Below are positions 25,848 to 35,180 of a stretch of 64,000 nt of DNA, one piece after another. Both the position numbers and the translations under genes were made by a program. How positions within the stretch are numbered: the stretch's first letter is position 1; every line of letters starts with the position of its first letter. The DNA is from Bacillus nitratireducens. GTDB taxonomy: Bacteria > Bacillota > Bacilli > Bacillales > Bacillaceae_G. The notes below the pieces were generated by a model. That model saw only the letters and a program-made list of their open reading frames with translations. It made no database searches and was not told where the DNA came from. The DNA lies in assembly GCF_001884135.1 (NCBI RefSeq), contig NZ_MAOC01000093.1, positions 148,021 through 212,020 on the forward strand. The letters are read 5' to 3'.

Positions 25848-26927
25848 GTGAAACAGCAAGTAAAAAAACTTCTTTTAACAACAAGTGTAGCGTTATTGGT
25901 AGCACCAATTTCTGCTTATGCACATCCAGGGCGTACAGATGCTAACGGTGGACATACGTGTCGTACAAATTGTGAAAAATGGGGATTGCAGTACGGGGAA
26001 TATCATTATCACAATAAACCAGCTTCTAGTAGTGGTGCAACGAGTCCAGCTCCTAGCCAAAATAATAATGGTGCTGTAGAAGCTGAAAGACAAGCAGAAG
26101 CGCAGCGCAATGCTGAGGCTGAAAAACAACGTGCTGCAGAAGAACAACGTAAAGCAGAGGAAGAGAGACAACGTGTAGCAGAAGAGCAAAGAAAAGCAGA
26201 AGAGGCACGTAAGCAAGAGGAAGCCCAGCGTCAAGCTGACATGGAAAAAGGGCAGCTTGAAGGTCAAAAAAGTGGAGAGGCTGATTTTAAAGCAGGGAAA
26301 AATAATGCGGAAGGGCATTTAACTGGAAAATCTGATACATATAAACAAGCATTTACAACTGCTTATACTGCAGCTTGGTCTTTAGAAGAGCAGAAAAAAA
26401 TGCATTCTGAAAAAGGAAAAGAGCAAGGGTTAGCACAAGAGACAATGGACGATAGTCAAATTAATCCTGAGTTTAAGGTGAACTTTGCGGAAGGTTTCCA
26501 AGTAGGTAATAAAGAGAGAACCGAAAAGATTGAAAAAGAACAAGTGGAACTTGGTGAAAAGGCGGGTAAAGAATTAGCTGAAAAGAAACCTGGAAATACT
26601 GAAAAGGATGTATATGTGAAAGCGTATGAAACCGCGTATGAAAAGGGATATAAGTCTGCTAAAAAGGGAGCGGAAAAAGCTGGATATACATATGCATTTG
26701 AAAACTATGACTTAAAAGTTCCTGCTAAGTATGAAAAGAATGAAACATTAAAGAAATGGTTTACTGAAGGGTTTAAATCAAATAAAAAGGCAGCAGAAAT
26801 CCGAGAAGAAGGATATAACAAAGGAGATAGCTGGCTGTCATTTTTCTATAAAAACTTCGTGCCAAGTGAATATAAAGAGCACAAAGATCTGTATGAACAA
26901 GCAATAGAAAAGGGCGAGAAAGCATAA
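25848..26927 (+). CDS. Secreted YHYH-domain protein with charged repeats
   Basis: About 359 residues with a signal peptide ending SAYA. The mature N-terminus carries a YHYH motif (GGHTCRTNCEKWGL then GEYHYHN), with His and Cys suited to metal binding. A long Glu/Ala/Arg/Gln helical segment follows, then about 150 residues with recurring Tyr-Lys-rich AYETAYEKGYKSAKK-like units. GTG 25848 is chosen, since GGGAGG sits seven bases upstream and the upstream TTG lies within it. No LPxTG-type signal is present. The function is unknown; such proteins are common in the B. cereus group. Confidence 0.8.
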   Translation: MKQQVKKLLLTTSVALLVAPISAYAHPGRTDANGGHTCRTNCEKWGLQYGEYHYHNKPASSSGATSPAPSQNNNGAVEAERQAEAQRNAEAEKQRAAEEQRKAEEERQRVAEEQRKAEEARKQEEAQRQADMEKGQLEGQKSGEADFKAGKNNAEGHLTGKSDTYKQAFTTAYTAAWSLEEQKKMHSEKGKEQGLAQETMDDSQINPEFKVNFAEGFQVGNKERTEKIEKEQVELGEKAGKELAEKKPGNTEKDVYVKAYETAYEKGYKSAKKGAEKAGYTYAFENYDLKVPAKYEKNETLKKWFTEGFKSNKKAAEIREEGYNKGDSWLSFFYKNFVPSEYKEHKDLYEQAIEKGEKA

Positions 26928-26959
26928 AAAAAGATGAGGAGAAATTCCTCATCTTTTTT
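26926..26959. terminator. Bidirectional terminator between the YHYH and peptide-transporter genes
   Basis: AAAAAAAGATGAGGA, loop GAAA, TTCCTCATCTTTTTT. It overlaps both stop codons. Confidence 0.9.
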
Positions 26960-28343
26960 AATCCATCCATTTCACTAATTTCTTAGAAATTAATAATAAA
27001 ACAAAACCTAAAATAATCGCTGCAGCTCCGATTACTGTAAATACTTCAGCATATCCAAGTGAAGTTGTGAAGCTTGCAAGTTGTCCGCCTATAATGTTGG
27101 CGATTCCCGAGCTTGCTAGCCATACTCCCATTAATAAAGAAGCAAGTTTTACTGGAGCAAGTGCGCTAACCATTGATAGTCCAACAGGTGATAAGAATAG
27201 CTCACCTAACGTATGGAAAAGATACGTAAAGACGATAAATAGTAAGTTTGCTTTTTCTGTAATATTATGTTCATCACTACCTGTTTTTAATGTAGCAATA
27301 ACGAGAATGATATAACCGATACCGAGTAGGATCATACCAAGTCCCATTTTTGTTGGTATTTTCATGTCACCATTTTTTCTAGTTGCAAGTTTTGCCCATA
27401 ATGCTGAAATGACTGGAGCAAGTAAAATAATAAATAACGGATTGACCGATTGGAACCAAGATGTTGGAACTTCCCATCCGAAGACAGAGCGGTCTACAAA
27501 TTTGTTTGTATACAATGTTAACGAACTACCAGCTTGTTCAAAGCCAGCCCAGAAGAAGACAACAAAGCATGTTAAAATGACGATAACTGCGGTACGTTGT
27601 TTTTCTTTTTTTGTTAACGGTGTATCTCCTACTGTTTGTTGTCCAGCAGCCGTTTGCAAATCGCGAGATGGTTTTTTACCGATATCACCAAGGAAGCGAT
27701 TTGATAGTGTTGTAAATAAAATTTGTCCAATAATCATTCCGATTGAAGCAGCTAAGAAACCGTAACGGAATCCGTAATGTACAACGCCATCAACTGTTGT
27801 TTTGAATAAATTTTCTGATAAAAATCCACAAACGAGTGGAGCTAAAAATGAACCGACGTTAATACCCATATAGAAAATTGTAAATGCACTATCACGTTTT
27901 GGATCGTTCTCTTCGTATAATTCTCCAACAAGTGTAGAGATATTTGGTTTGAAGAATCCATTACCGATAATAATAAGCGCTAATCCGAGGTATAGACCGA
28001 CTTGGTTTTGCAAGGCGAATAGTGTAAGGTTACCGAGCGCCATTGTGATACCACCAATTGTGATGGCTTTTCGTCTACCTAGAAAACGGTCTGTTAAGTA
28101 TCCACCGATTAATGGTGTGAAATAACAAGCGCCAGTATAAAACCCGTAAATAGAGAGTGCCCAAGCGGGACTAAACCCAAGACCACCACTTACTAAAGCT
28201 GTTGTTAAATATAATGTTAATAATCCTCGTAATCCGTAGTAACTAAATCTTTCCCACATTTCTGTAAAGAAGAGCAAGTATAAACCGGGAGGATGTTTCT
28301 TTTTTCTTTGTTGTTCTCTTTCTAGTTGTATCGTTGATTCCAT
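26958..28343 (-). CDS. Proton-dependent oligopeptide transporter (POT/PTR family)
   Basis: A 461-residue carrier of the POT family that imports di- and tripeptides with protons (DtpT-like). The family signatures are present: FTEMWERFSYYGLRGLL near the N-terminus (with the ExxER-related motif), FYMGINVGSFLAPLVCGFLSE in helix 5, and a late GELFLSPVGLSMV. I place the start at 28343, directly after AGGAGG, rather than the longer frame to 28364. It is a single gene ending in a shared terminator. Confidence 0.9.
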   Translation of the reverse strand: MESTIQLEREQQRKKKHPPGLYLLFFTEMWERFSYYGLRGLLTLYLTTALVSGGLGFSPAWALSIYGFYTGACYFTPLIGGYLTDRFLGRRKAITIGGITMALGNLTLFALQNQVGLYLGLALIIIGNGFFKPNISTLVGELYEENDPKRDSAFTIFYMGINVGSFLAPLVCGFLSENLFKTTVDGVVHYGFRYGFLAASIGMIIGQILFTTLSNRFLGDIGKKPSRDLQTAAGQQTVGDTPLTKKEKQRTAVIVILTCFVVFFWAGFEQAGSSLTLYTNKFVDRSVFGWEVPTSWFQSVNPLFIILLAPVISALWAKLATRKNGDMKIPTKMGLGMILLGIGYIILVIATLKTGSDEHNITEKANLLFIVFTYLFHTLGELFLSPVGLSMVSALAPVKLASLLMGVWLASSGIANIIGGQLASFTTSLGYAEVFTVIGAAAIILGFVLLLISKKLVKWMD

Positions 28344-28436
28344 GTTATTTTCCTCCTGACACAAACAAAAACAAAGTTAATAATTTTGTACATTTAATAT
28401 TTTACTTTATTAACTATTATAAGTCAATAAAGGTTG

Positions 28437-28453
28437 ATTTTTCAGAAGAAATT
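28437..28453 (+). promoter_or_regulatory. Possible CodY-like site upstream of brnQ
   Basis: ATTTTTCAGAAGAAATT is a near palindrome resembling the CodY motif AATTTTCWGAAAATT, with several mismatches. CodY senses branched-chain amino acids, so control of brnQ would make sense, but the match is only partial. Confidence 0.35.
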
Positions 28454-28595
28454 GGAAAAGAGAGATAGCTATAGAATGGGGGTTTCTTTTGTGATAGACT
28501 ATGGACTATGTTTTCTTTGTAAGGAAGCGGGTTATTGCACTTTTTTATATGTGAAATTGATTTCATAAAAGATGAAATTAAAGAAGGAGAAAGAA

Positions 28596-29897
28596 ATGAA
28601 ATTGTTACAGAAAAAAGAAATTTTACTGATTAGCCTTATGTTATTCTCGATGTTCTTTGGAGCGGGGAATCTTATATTCCCACCTTTCCTTGGGTATGAA
28701 GCAGGAGAACATGTGTGGATTTCATTAGTAGGATTTATTATATCAGCAACAGGTCTTCCTATATTGGGTGTTATCGCTATTGCGAAAGCGGGAAGCTTTC
28801 AAACATTAGCGGGTAGAGTTCATCCTTCATTCGCCATTATTTTTCCGTGTATCGTGTATTTATTTATTGGACCAGGTCTTGGTATACCACGTGCAGGAAG
28901 TTTAGCTTTTGAAATGGGACCAGGTCAGTTGTTCCCACAAGCAGGTAGCTTAGTTTTGTTATGTTACACGGCTATTTTCTTTAGTATTGTTTACTGGTTA
29001 AGTTTATCCCCGTCTAAATTAATGGGCTTGTTCGGAAAAGTATTGACTCCGTTATTATTATGTATGATTGCACTTATTTTTATAAAGAGTATGTTTACAA
29101 CGGTAGGAGATGTGAAAGAGCCGATAGGGAACTATGGACAAGCTCCGATGTTCCAAGGGTTTTTAGACGGATATTTAACGATGGATGCGTTAGCAGCTTT
29201 AATATTTGGGATTGTTATTGCAAATGCTTTGCGTGCAAAAGGTATTGAAGATGATAAAGGTTTAGCTAAATATATGAGTATTGCTGGAATTGGGGCAGGA
29301 CTATTACTATCTATTATTTATGTCATCCTTGGATATGTTGGTTCAATTAGTGGTTCATTAGGCACATTTGATAACGGTGCGAAAGTGTTAGCACAAGTTA
29401 TGACGACATTATTTGGACAAGGCGGATTAGTATTATTAGGCCTTATTTTTACTATCGCATGTTTATGTGTTTCAATTGGACTGGTTACGTCTTGTAGTCA
29501 GTTTTTTGCAAGTGTATTTCCGAAAGTGTCTTATAAATCTTGGGCATTTATATTAAGTTTTGTGAGTATGATTTTAGCTAATTTAGGATTAACGCAAATT
29601 TTAAAAGTATCAGTACCGATTCTTGGATTTATTTATCCAGTTGCATTAACACTTATTATTTTAGGGTTATTCCATAAGTATATTGGAAAGTATGTATACG
29701 TATATTCGGTCACGATTGGAATCGTAGCGTTATTTAGTGCGATTGATGTTTTAAACAAAAGTGTACTGATGAATAAGTGGACACCACTACTAAAAATTCT
29801 TCCGTTTTATACAGAAGGTGTAGGTTGGATCGTTCCGGCACTTGTAGGTTCCTGCCTCGGTATGATTGCTAGTATTGCTATAAATAAGAAGAAATAA
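28596..29897 (+). CDS. brnQ: Branched-chain amino acid transporter (LIVCS/BrnQ)
   Basis: A 433-residue BrnQ-type symporter that imports leucine, isoleucine and valine with Na+ or H+. It has 12 hydrophobic segments and the family opening LFSMFFGAGNLIFPP. ATG 28596 is preferred over 28572 because AAGGAG lies seven bases upstream. A terminator follows. This group encodes several BrnQ paralogues. A weak CodY-like site is upstream. Confidence 0.92.
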   Translation: MKLLQKKEILLISLMLFSMFFGAGNLIFPPFLGYEAGEHVWISLVGFIISATGLPILGVIAIAKAGSFQTLAGRVHPSFAIIFPCIVYLFIGPGLGIPRAGSLAFEMGPGQLFPQAGSLVLLCYTAIFFSIVYWLSLSPSKLMGLFGKVLTPLLLCMIALIFIKSMFTTVGDVKEPIGNYGQAPMFQGFLDGYLTMDALAALIFGIVIANALRAKGIEDDKGLAKYMSIAGIGAGLLLSIIYVILGYVGSISGSLGTFDNGAKVLAQVMTTLFGQGGLVLLGLIFTIACLCVSIGLVTSCSQFFASVFPKVSYKSWAFILSFVSMILANLGLTQILKVSVPILGFIYPVALTLIILGLFHKYIGKYVYVYSVTIGIVALFSAIDVLNKSVLMNKWTPLLKILPFYTEGVGWIVPALVGSCLGMIASIAINKKK

Positions 29898-29902
29898 GTA
29901 AG

Positions 29903-29940
29903 AGGTGTTTTCCTATTTCGGAAAACACCTTTCTTTTTTT
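29903..29940 (+). terminator. Intrinsic terminator after brnQ
   Basis: AGGTGTTTTCC and GGAAAACACCT around TATTTC, followed by a T-rich run. Confidence 0.88.
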
Positions 29941-30035
29941 GGAAAAATGGTATCGAACATGAATAGACTAATAGTATGATAAGGATAATTGGTAATATAT
30001 AGGTTTAATAATGATCGGTAATGAGGGGGGAGCGT

Positions 30036-31751
30036 ATGAAGGGAGATTTAAATAAGAAAATAGAAGCACTCGAAACGGCAATTGAAACGATGCAAGAGAC
30101 ACTTTATGATTTGAAAACAAAGCAAAGGGAAATTGAAAAGGTTCAACAAAATGTTAATAAGGAAAAGAAAGAATACATTGAGGCGGTAAGTAATAAAAAG
30201 TTACAAGAAGATGTAGTTAAGACGAGTGAGTCCATACAAGAGCCAGAGGTGAAACAAGTAGATATATCTGCATTTAAGCCAGAACCATTTAATATTATAA
30301 AGTTTTGTCAAACATGGTTACCACGCATATTTGTCGGTATTATGCTACTTGGCGTTATTTGGTTATTTAAAGCAGGAGTAGATGCTGGATTATTAACACC
30401 AGCGATACGGGTTGTGTTTGGTATAGTACTATCTGCCGGTTTGTATTACGTAGGAGATATACAAATTAAAAGAGAGCGGCAAGCGTTAGGGCTAGTATTA
30501 GCTGGAGGAAGTATTACGGGAATTGTTTTAACAACGTTTGCGGCACATTATTTATATGAGTTTATTCCTGCAAGTATTGCGTTTATCTGTAATATTGTAT
30601 GGGTTATTTTAGGGATTTATTTAGCGAAAAGGTATAGATCGGAATACCTCGCTATTTTCGTGGCGGTTGGAGCATTTTTTGTTCCTTTCTTGTTAAATAG
30701 TACGACTCCTAATACGTATATTTTCTTTAGTTATGAGACGATATTAACAATTAGCTTATTATGGTATGCATTGAGAAACCGTTATAAGTACTTGTATATG
30801 ATTTCTTATGTTGTTGCGGCAATTGTCCTATTTGTCTTCTTTGTTGTTATGTCAATATTGGTAGAGAATGTGCAAGTACAGTTAACGGTTGTATACGGTA
30901 TAATTCATTTGCTGTTATTTTGGCATATGTTTTCGGAGAGGAATTTTATACAAGAAGCACGATTGGCGATATTTAGTGCAAATGCAGTTTTCTTTATTTT
31001 AGCCATCTCCCAAATTCCTGAATTTACAACGTGGGGATTAGTTATAAGTGCATTTGTGCATGCTGTTATGTTCGTACTTGAATATAGGAAGAATAAACAT
31101 TCTGTATTTACAAATCTAATATTTGGCTTTGCAATGGGGTCATTTAGTTTAGCGATTTTATACGAGTATAGTTTGGTGAATGCAGCGATCGTATTAATGT
31201 TACAAGGTTTCCTCGGTATGGTTACTGCTATTAAAGTAAAGCAAAATATTAAACTGTATGTAAGTGCAACGATTTATGCGATTGGAATGGTACAGACGAT
31301 TTTTAGCCCGTTTGATGAGTTCATTTCAGCAGGGTTTGTCGCTCATATTATTTTAATAGGAACGTTCTATTATTGCATGATACAAGCAAAAGAAGTGTTA
31401 GCGAGTTTAGGTAAATATGTTTATTCTATAGCGCTCTACTCGTTAATGGTTATTGTATTTATTACAATTACTAGGATCGGTGAGGTTCTTTCCACAGATG
31501 GAAGTATAATTAGCGTATCTGTATCATTATTATGGATGGTATATGCTTTATTTGCAGTTTGGTTTGGCCGTTATAGACAGATGAACGAAATATTATATGC
31601 TGGCCTAGTCGTATTAGTAGTAACAGTAGGGAAGTTATTCCTTCTCGATCTACCAGAGGTGTCGATGATGATTAGGGCGGTGTTATTCTTAATCGTTGGT
31701 AGTATAGGTATCGTTATTTCAAGAATATTTTTCTCAAAAGAAGAGAAGTGA
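30036..31751 (+). CDS. DUF2339-type polytopic membrane protein
   Basis: About 571 residues. An N-terminal coiled coil (residues about 1-55) with a Lys/Glu-rich linker is followed by roughly 16 hydrophobic segments, the pattern of DUF2339 proteins. The first segments contain LPRIFVGIMLLGVIWLFK and AGGSITGIVL. ATG 30036 lies six bases after AGGGGGG, so it is preferred over 30021. The family has no defined role; some members are thought to act on the cell envelope. Its terminator is shared with the convergent secreted-protein gene. Confidence 0.8.
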   Translation: MKGDLNKKIEALETAIETMQETLYDLKTKQREIEKVQQNVNKEKKEYIEAVSNKKLQEDVVKTSESIQEPEVKQVDISAFKPEPFNIIKFCQTWLPRIFVGIMLLGVIWLFKAGVDAGLLTPAIRVVFGIVLSAGLYYVGDIQIKRERQALGLVLAGGSITGIVLTTFAAHYLYEFIPASIAFICNIVWVILGIYLAKRYRSEYLAIFVAVGAFFVPFLLNSTTPNTYIFFSYETILTISLLWYALRNRYKYLYMISYVVAAIVLFVFFVVMSILVENVQVQLTVVYGIIHLLLFWHMFSERNFIQEARLAIFSANAVFFILAISQIPEFTTWGLVISAFVHAVMFVLEYRKNKHSVFTNLIFGFAMGSFSLAILYEYSLVNAAIVLMLQGFLGMVTAIKVKQNIKLYVSATIYAIGMVQTIFSPFDEFISAGFVAHIILIGTFYYCMIQAKEVLASLGKYVYSIALYSLMVIVFITITRIGEVLSTDGSIISVSVSLLWMVYALFAVWFGRYRQMNEILYAGLVVLVVTVGKLFLLDLPEVSMMIRAVLFLIVGSIGIVISRIFFSKEEK

Positions 31752-31755
31752 AAAG

Positions 31756-31785
31756 AAGGCAATCCATATCCGGATTGCCTTTTTC
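31756..31785. terminator. Terminator between the DUF2339 and DUF4350-like genes
   Basis: GGCAATCC and GGATTGCC around ATATC, with T run. It lies between convergent stops and could also serve the minus strand. Confidence 0.85.
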
Positions 31786-31786
31786 A

Positions 31787-33334
31787 TTATTTTTTATTAA
31801 TCGTTACAGTTTCACTATATTTCGCTGTCGTATTTTGACGTAGACGAAGTGTTGCTTGTCCAGTTGTATTTGAATCAAGTTGTACATTCACAATTTTTTC
31901 AGCAGATCCTTGGTTATTTGTTATGAAAGAGAATGCACTGCTATATCCGAAAGAAGATGGCCAAGTGCCATTTGTATTTTGAACTTTTGCCACCTGTGTT
32001 CCGCCAGTTGTGAAGATACCTAAAGAATAATTATTGTATGTTGTATTTGGTAATAAGTTATTTACTTGAATCTTCATTTGGAACACTTCATTGTTTGGTA
32101 GAATGCTAGGGTGCGTAATTACGTAATCACTCGTTGTCACTGCACCGTTATAGCCGTATGAACCTGGTTTGAAAGTATTTGTATTGAACCACTGGTAACC
32201 TTGACTTGGTGCGCTCCAAGGTTCTGGTTGTGGTTCTGTTGATAATCTTGGTTGTTCAAATGTTTGTAGAGCTGTAGGTGCATCAAGTTGTAAACCACTC
32301 ACTTGATCTAAGCTTGTAAATGTTTCTTGCTTCGCTAACCAATTCACGATGTTTTCTAATAGAACAGCATCGTTTTCTTCTTTATAACCATCATAAGTTT
32401 TCTTTGATTGACCTGAATCTTCACGAACATATTTTGGCGAGGCATCTTCAACAGGAGAAGAATCACCAATAAAGGCTGCTTTTCCAAGGCCAACTTTCGA
32501 AATAGCAGCATAAGGCCCCTCTGCAACGCCACCACCATTATAAACGCCGCTATCAACAGCGTTATTCCATTTTGATGGATTTTCTGGAAGATATACAAGG
32601 CCTTTCGCTAGTTTTGGATTTGTAATCGCAAGAGTAGAGCCGGCATGCATTGCTACAGATGAAACGCCAGTTGTAATTCCGAATGATTGCGCGGGTGAGA
32701 CAATATTTTTAGCTGAAACATCACCAAGTGCATTGTAACGGAAGCGAATACCGAAATTATCGGATAGCCAATCAGAGCTTTCTACTCCTTGCATAGCTTG
32801 TGAAGTTGTTTCTTCATTAGACATTCCCTTTGCTGGATTATCCCATGCCCCGCGTCTATATCCATTGAACACTTCTGAGGAGTCCCAGCGGTTTTTATTA
32901 CGATCTGCATTATAATGATCGGCAATGAAGAAAATACTGCCGCCATTTTTCACGTATTGTAACATTGCGTCTTGCTCAGATTTTTTATAAGGAATATTTG
33001 CTTCGGGAACGATAAACACATTGTAATTTTTTAAATCGTCGTATGTAATAGATGTTGATTTACGAAGTTCTTTTACATAATATCCGTTTTGGGCAATACC
33101 GTTTCCGAAATCAGAAAAACCGCCATCAATAACCCAGTCAGCTGTCCCAGCCGTTTGACCGTGAGTATTATCAAATAATACTTTCTTCCCATTGTTTTGG
33201 TTTACAACTTTTGCAGCAATTTCAGGAGCTGGGTCTACGGAGCTTTCGGCATAAGTAGACGGAATATAGGAACTCCCTATACTAAGTGTGATTGCTGTTG
33301 CTAAAGAAAATTGAATCCATTTTTTATTCTTCAT
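31787..33334 (-). CDS. Secreted GATase-like (DUF4350-type) protein, possible nucleic-acid or carbohydrate role unknown
   Basis: A 515-residue secreted protein with a signal peptide ending STYAES. Residues about 50-330 look like a class I glutamine-amidotransferase-like fold without an obvious catalytic Cys (VLFDNTHGQTAGTADW, YNVFIVPEANIPYKKSEQDAMLQYVKNGG in part, GKAAFIGDSSPVEDASP). The C-terminal 150 residues are beta-rich with Thr/Asn repeats, probably a binding module. B. cereus relatives are often annotated as DNA-binding or endonuclease proteins on weak grounds. No PlcR box was found upstream. I give no function. Confidence 0.7.
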   Translation of the reverse strand: MKNKKWIQFSLATAITLSIGSSYIPSTYAESSVDPAPEIAAKVVNQNNGKKVLFDNTHGQTAGTADWVIDGGFSDFGNGIAQNGYYVKELRKSTSITYDDLKNYNVFIVPEANIPYKKSEQDAMLQYVKNGGSIFFIADHYNADRNKNRWDSSEVFNGYRRGAWDNPAKGMSNEETTSQAMQGVESSDWLSDNFGIRFRYNALGDVSAKNIVSPAQSFGITTGVSSVAMHAGSTLAITNPKLAKGLVYLPENPSKWNNAVDSGVYNGGGVAEGPYAAISKVGLGKAAFIGDSSPVEDASPKYVREDSGQSKKTYDGYKEENDAVLLENIVNWLAKQETFTSLDQVSGLQLDAPTALQTFEQPRLSTEPQPEPWSAPSQGYQWFNTNTFKPGSYGYNGAVTTSDYVITHPSILPNNEVFQMKIQVNNLLPNTTYNNYSLGIFTTGGTQVAKVQNTNGTWPSSFGYSSAFSFITNNQGSAEKIVNVQLDSNTTGQATLRLRQNTTAKYSETVTINKK

Positions 33335-33467
33335 AGAAGAATCCCCCTAATAATAAATATATGTGCCTTTAATAATGTAATCTATTTTTTTTAGGAAATA
33401 AAGATAGAAAATATTAAATAGTGTAAAGATAACGTTAATTTAGTTGAGAAATATTTGCGCGAATAAT

Positions 33468-33502
33468 AAAAAAATCTCTCCCCAGTAAATTAGGAAGAGA
33501 TC
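33468..33502 (-). terminator. Terminator of the amino-acid permease gene (minus)
   Basis: ATCTCTCCCC and GGAAGAGAT form an imperfect stem. The A run at 33468-33474 gives the minus-strand T run. Confidence 0.7.
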
Positions 33503-33508
33503 GTGGAC

Positions 33509-34900
33509 TTAACTAATTTTTGAATTAGATGATTCATCAATCTTATGAAAACCTTTCATATAATACACGATAGCCAAGCCGATAAGCCAAATTGGACCGA
33601 CGATTAATGCGATTCGTGTATCTTCTGAATAGGCCATTATACCTAGTACAAGTACAAGGAAGCCGAGTGAGAAATATGAACTTAATGGGTATAAAGGCAT
33701 TTTATATGCTAGCTTATCCTTTTTATTAGTCTGTAATCCTTTACGGAATTTAATTTGCGCGACTAATATAATTCCCCAAGTCCAAATTGCACCGAAAGTT
33801 GAAATACTAGTTAGCCATGTAAACACTTTTGCAGGAACAAGATAGTTTAATATAACGCCAATGAGTAAAACGATTGCTGTTGCTACAATTCCTTGACTTG
33901 GAATACCGTTTTTATTTAAACGGCCGAATCGTTCAGGAGCTTTCTTTTGTTGTGCTAATGTAAATAGCATACGGCCTGTACTAAACAAACCACCGTTACA
34001 AGAAGAAAGAGCTGCTGTTAAAACAACAAAGTTAATAATGCCTGCTGCCTTTGCGATACCGATTTGCTGGAACGTTAGTACGAAGGGACTTCCTTTTTCA
34101 CCAAGTTCGTTCCAAGGATAAATTGCCATCATAACGAATAGAGCTCCAACATAGAATAATAAAATTCTCCAAAATACGTTATCAATTGCTTTTGCGAGTG
34201 TCTTTTTCGGATTTTGAGCTTCCCCAGCTGTAACGCCGATAAGTTCGACTCCTAAATAAGCGAATAATACCATTTGTAAGGAAAGTAATAATCCAGAGAA
34301 TCCATTTGGGAACCAGCCGCCATGTTCCCAAAGATTTGAAATACCAGTTGCAACGCCGCCATTTCCAAATCCGAATAAAATAATACCAGCACCGACTACT
34401 ATCATACAGATAATTGTGACAATTTTGATGAGAGCAAACCAAAACTCAAGTTCTCCAAACACCTTTACAGATAAGAAGTTGAAAGCACTCATTAATAAAA
34501 GAGCGAGTAATGCCCAAGTCCAGCGTGGGATATCTGGGAACCAGTATTGCATGTAAATTCCTGCTGCTGTAATTTCTGCCATACAAGTAACAACCCATAA
34601 AAACCAGTAATTCCAGCCTGTAATATACCCAGCTAGTGGGCTGATGTAATCATTTGCATATTTACTAAAAGAGCCAGCAACTGGTTGTTCAATTGCCATT
34701 TCCCCGAGTGCGCGCATAATGAAAAAAATAACGAGTCCGGCAATCATATAGCCTAGTAAAATGGATGGGCCAGCTAGTTTAATAGCAGAAGCTGATCCTA
34801 AAAATAGTCCAACGCCAATTGCTGAACCGAGAGACATTAAAGTAATATGGCGCTGTTTTAAACCACGGTTTAAAGTTTCAGATTTGTTTGTTTGCTGCAT
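33509..34900 (-). CDS. APC-family amino acid permease
   Basis: A 463-residue amino-acid/proton symporter with 12 hydrophobic segments and the APC opening HITLMSLGSAIGVGLFLGSA, the consensus GEMAIEQPVAGSFSKYAN, and the VELIGVTAGEAQNPKKT loop. It resembles the proline-specific (ProY) or GABA-type permeases; the substrate cannot be fixed. AGGGGGT is about ten bases before the start. It is divergent from the purine permease gene. Confidence 0.88.
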   Translation of the reverse strand: MQQTNKSETLNRGLKQRHITLMSLGSAIGVGLFLGSASAIKLAGPSILLGYMIAGLVIFFIMRALGEMAIEQPVAGSFSKYANDYISPLAGYITGWNYWFLWVVTCMAEITAAGIYMQYWFPDIPRWTWALLALLLMSAFNFLSVKVFGELEFWFALIKIVTIICMIVVGAGIILFGFGNGGVATGISNLWEHGGWFPNGFSGLLLSLQMVLFAYLGVELIGVTAGEAQNPKKTLAKAIDNVFWRILLFYVGALFVMMAIYPWNELGEKGSPFVLTFQQIGIAKAAGIINFVVLTAALSSCNGGLFSTGRMLFTLAQQKKAPERFGRLNKNGIPSQGIVATAIVLLIGVILNYLVPAKVFTWLTSISTFGAIWTWGIILVAQIKFRKGLQTNKKDKLAYKMPLYPLSSYFSLGFLVLVLGIMAYSEDTRIALIVGPIWLIGLAIVYYMKGFHKIDESSNSKIS

Positions 34901-35180
34901 AAGAAGAATACCCCCTGTAGAGTGAACGATATTTGAATGCGTTTGCTAAATATTTAACTATTTCAAATTATAAAACATTTCTATCTGTTATGCTACAAAA
35001 ATAATCATAATGCACTGTACTACATCTGAGCTTGTCAGACTTAAACTTAAAATTCTAACTATTAGAGAATATGTTGACTCTTCTTTTTATTGATTGTTAA
35101 GATTAAGTATTATATTTTCTCACATACTAGTAAGAAAAGAATATGTGATAATAATTCAGATGTAGGAAGGGTACATAACC
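34901..35180. other. Divergent promoter region between permease and purine-permease genes
   Basis: The 280-bp spacer must hold promoters for both genes. A TCACATA / TATGTGA pair at about 35119-35147 flanks a 15-base spacer just before the purine-permease start. I see neither a purine riboswitch aptamer nor a clear PurR box. Confidence 0.4.

Noticed and set aside
34901-35180. Purine riboswitch upstream of the purine permease
   Set aside because: The conserved core of the purine aptamer and its terminator are absent, so it is not called although B. subtilis pbuG has one.
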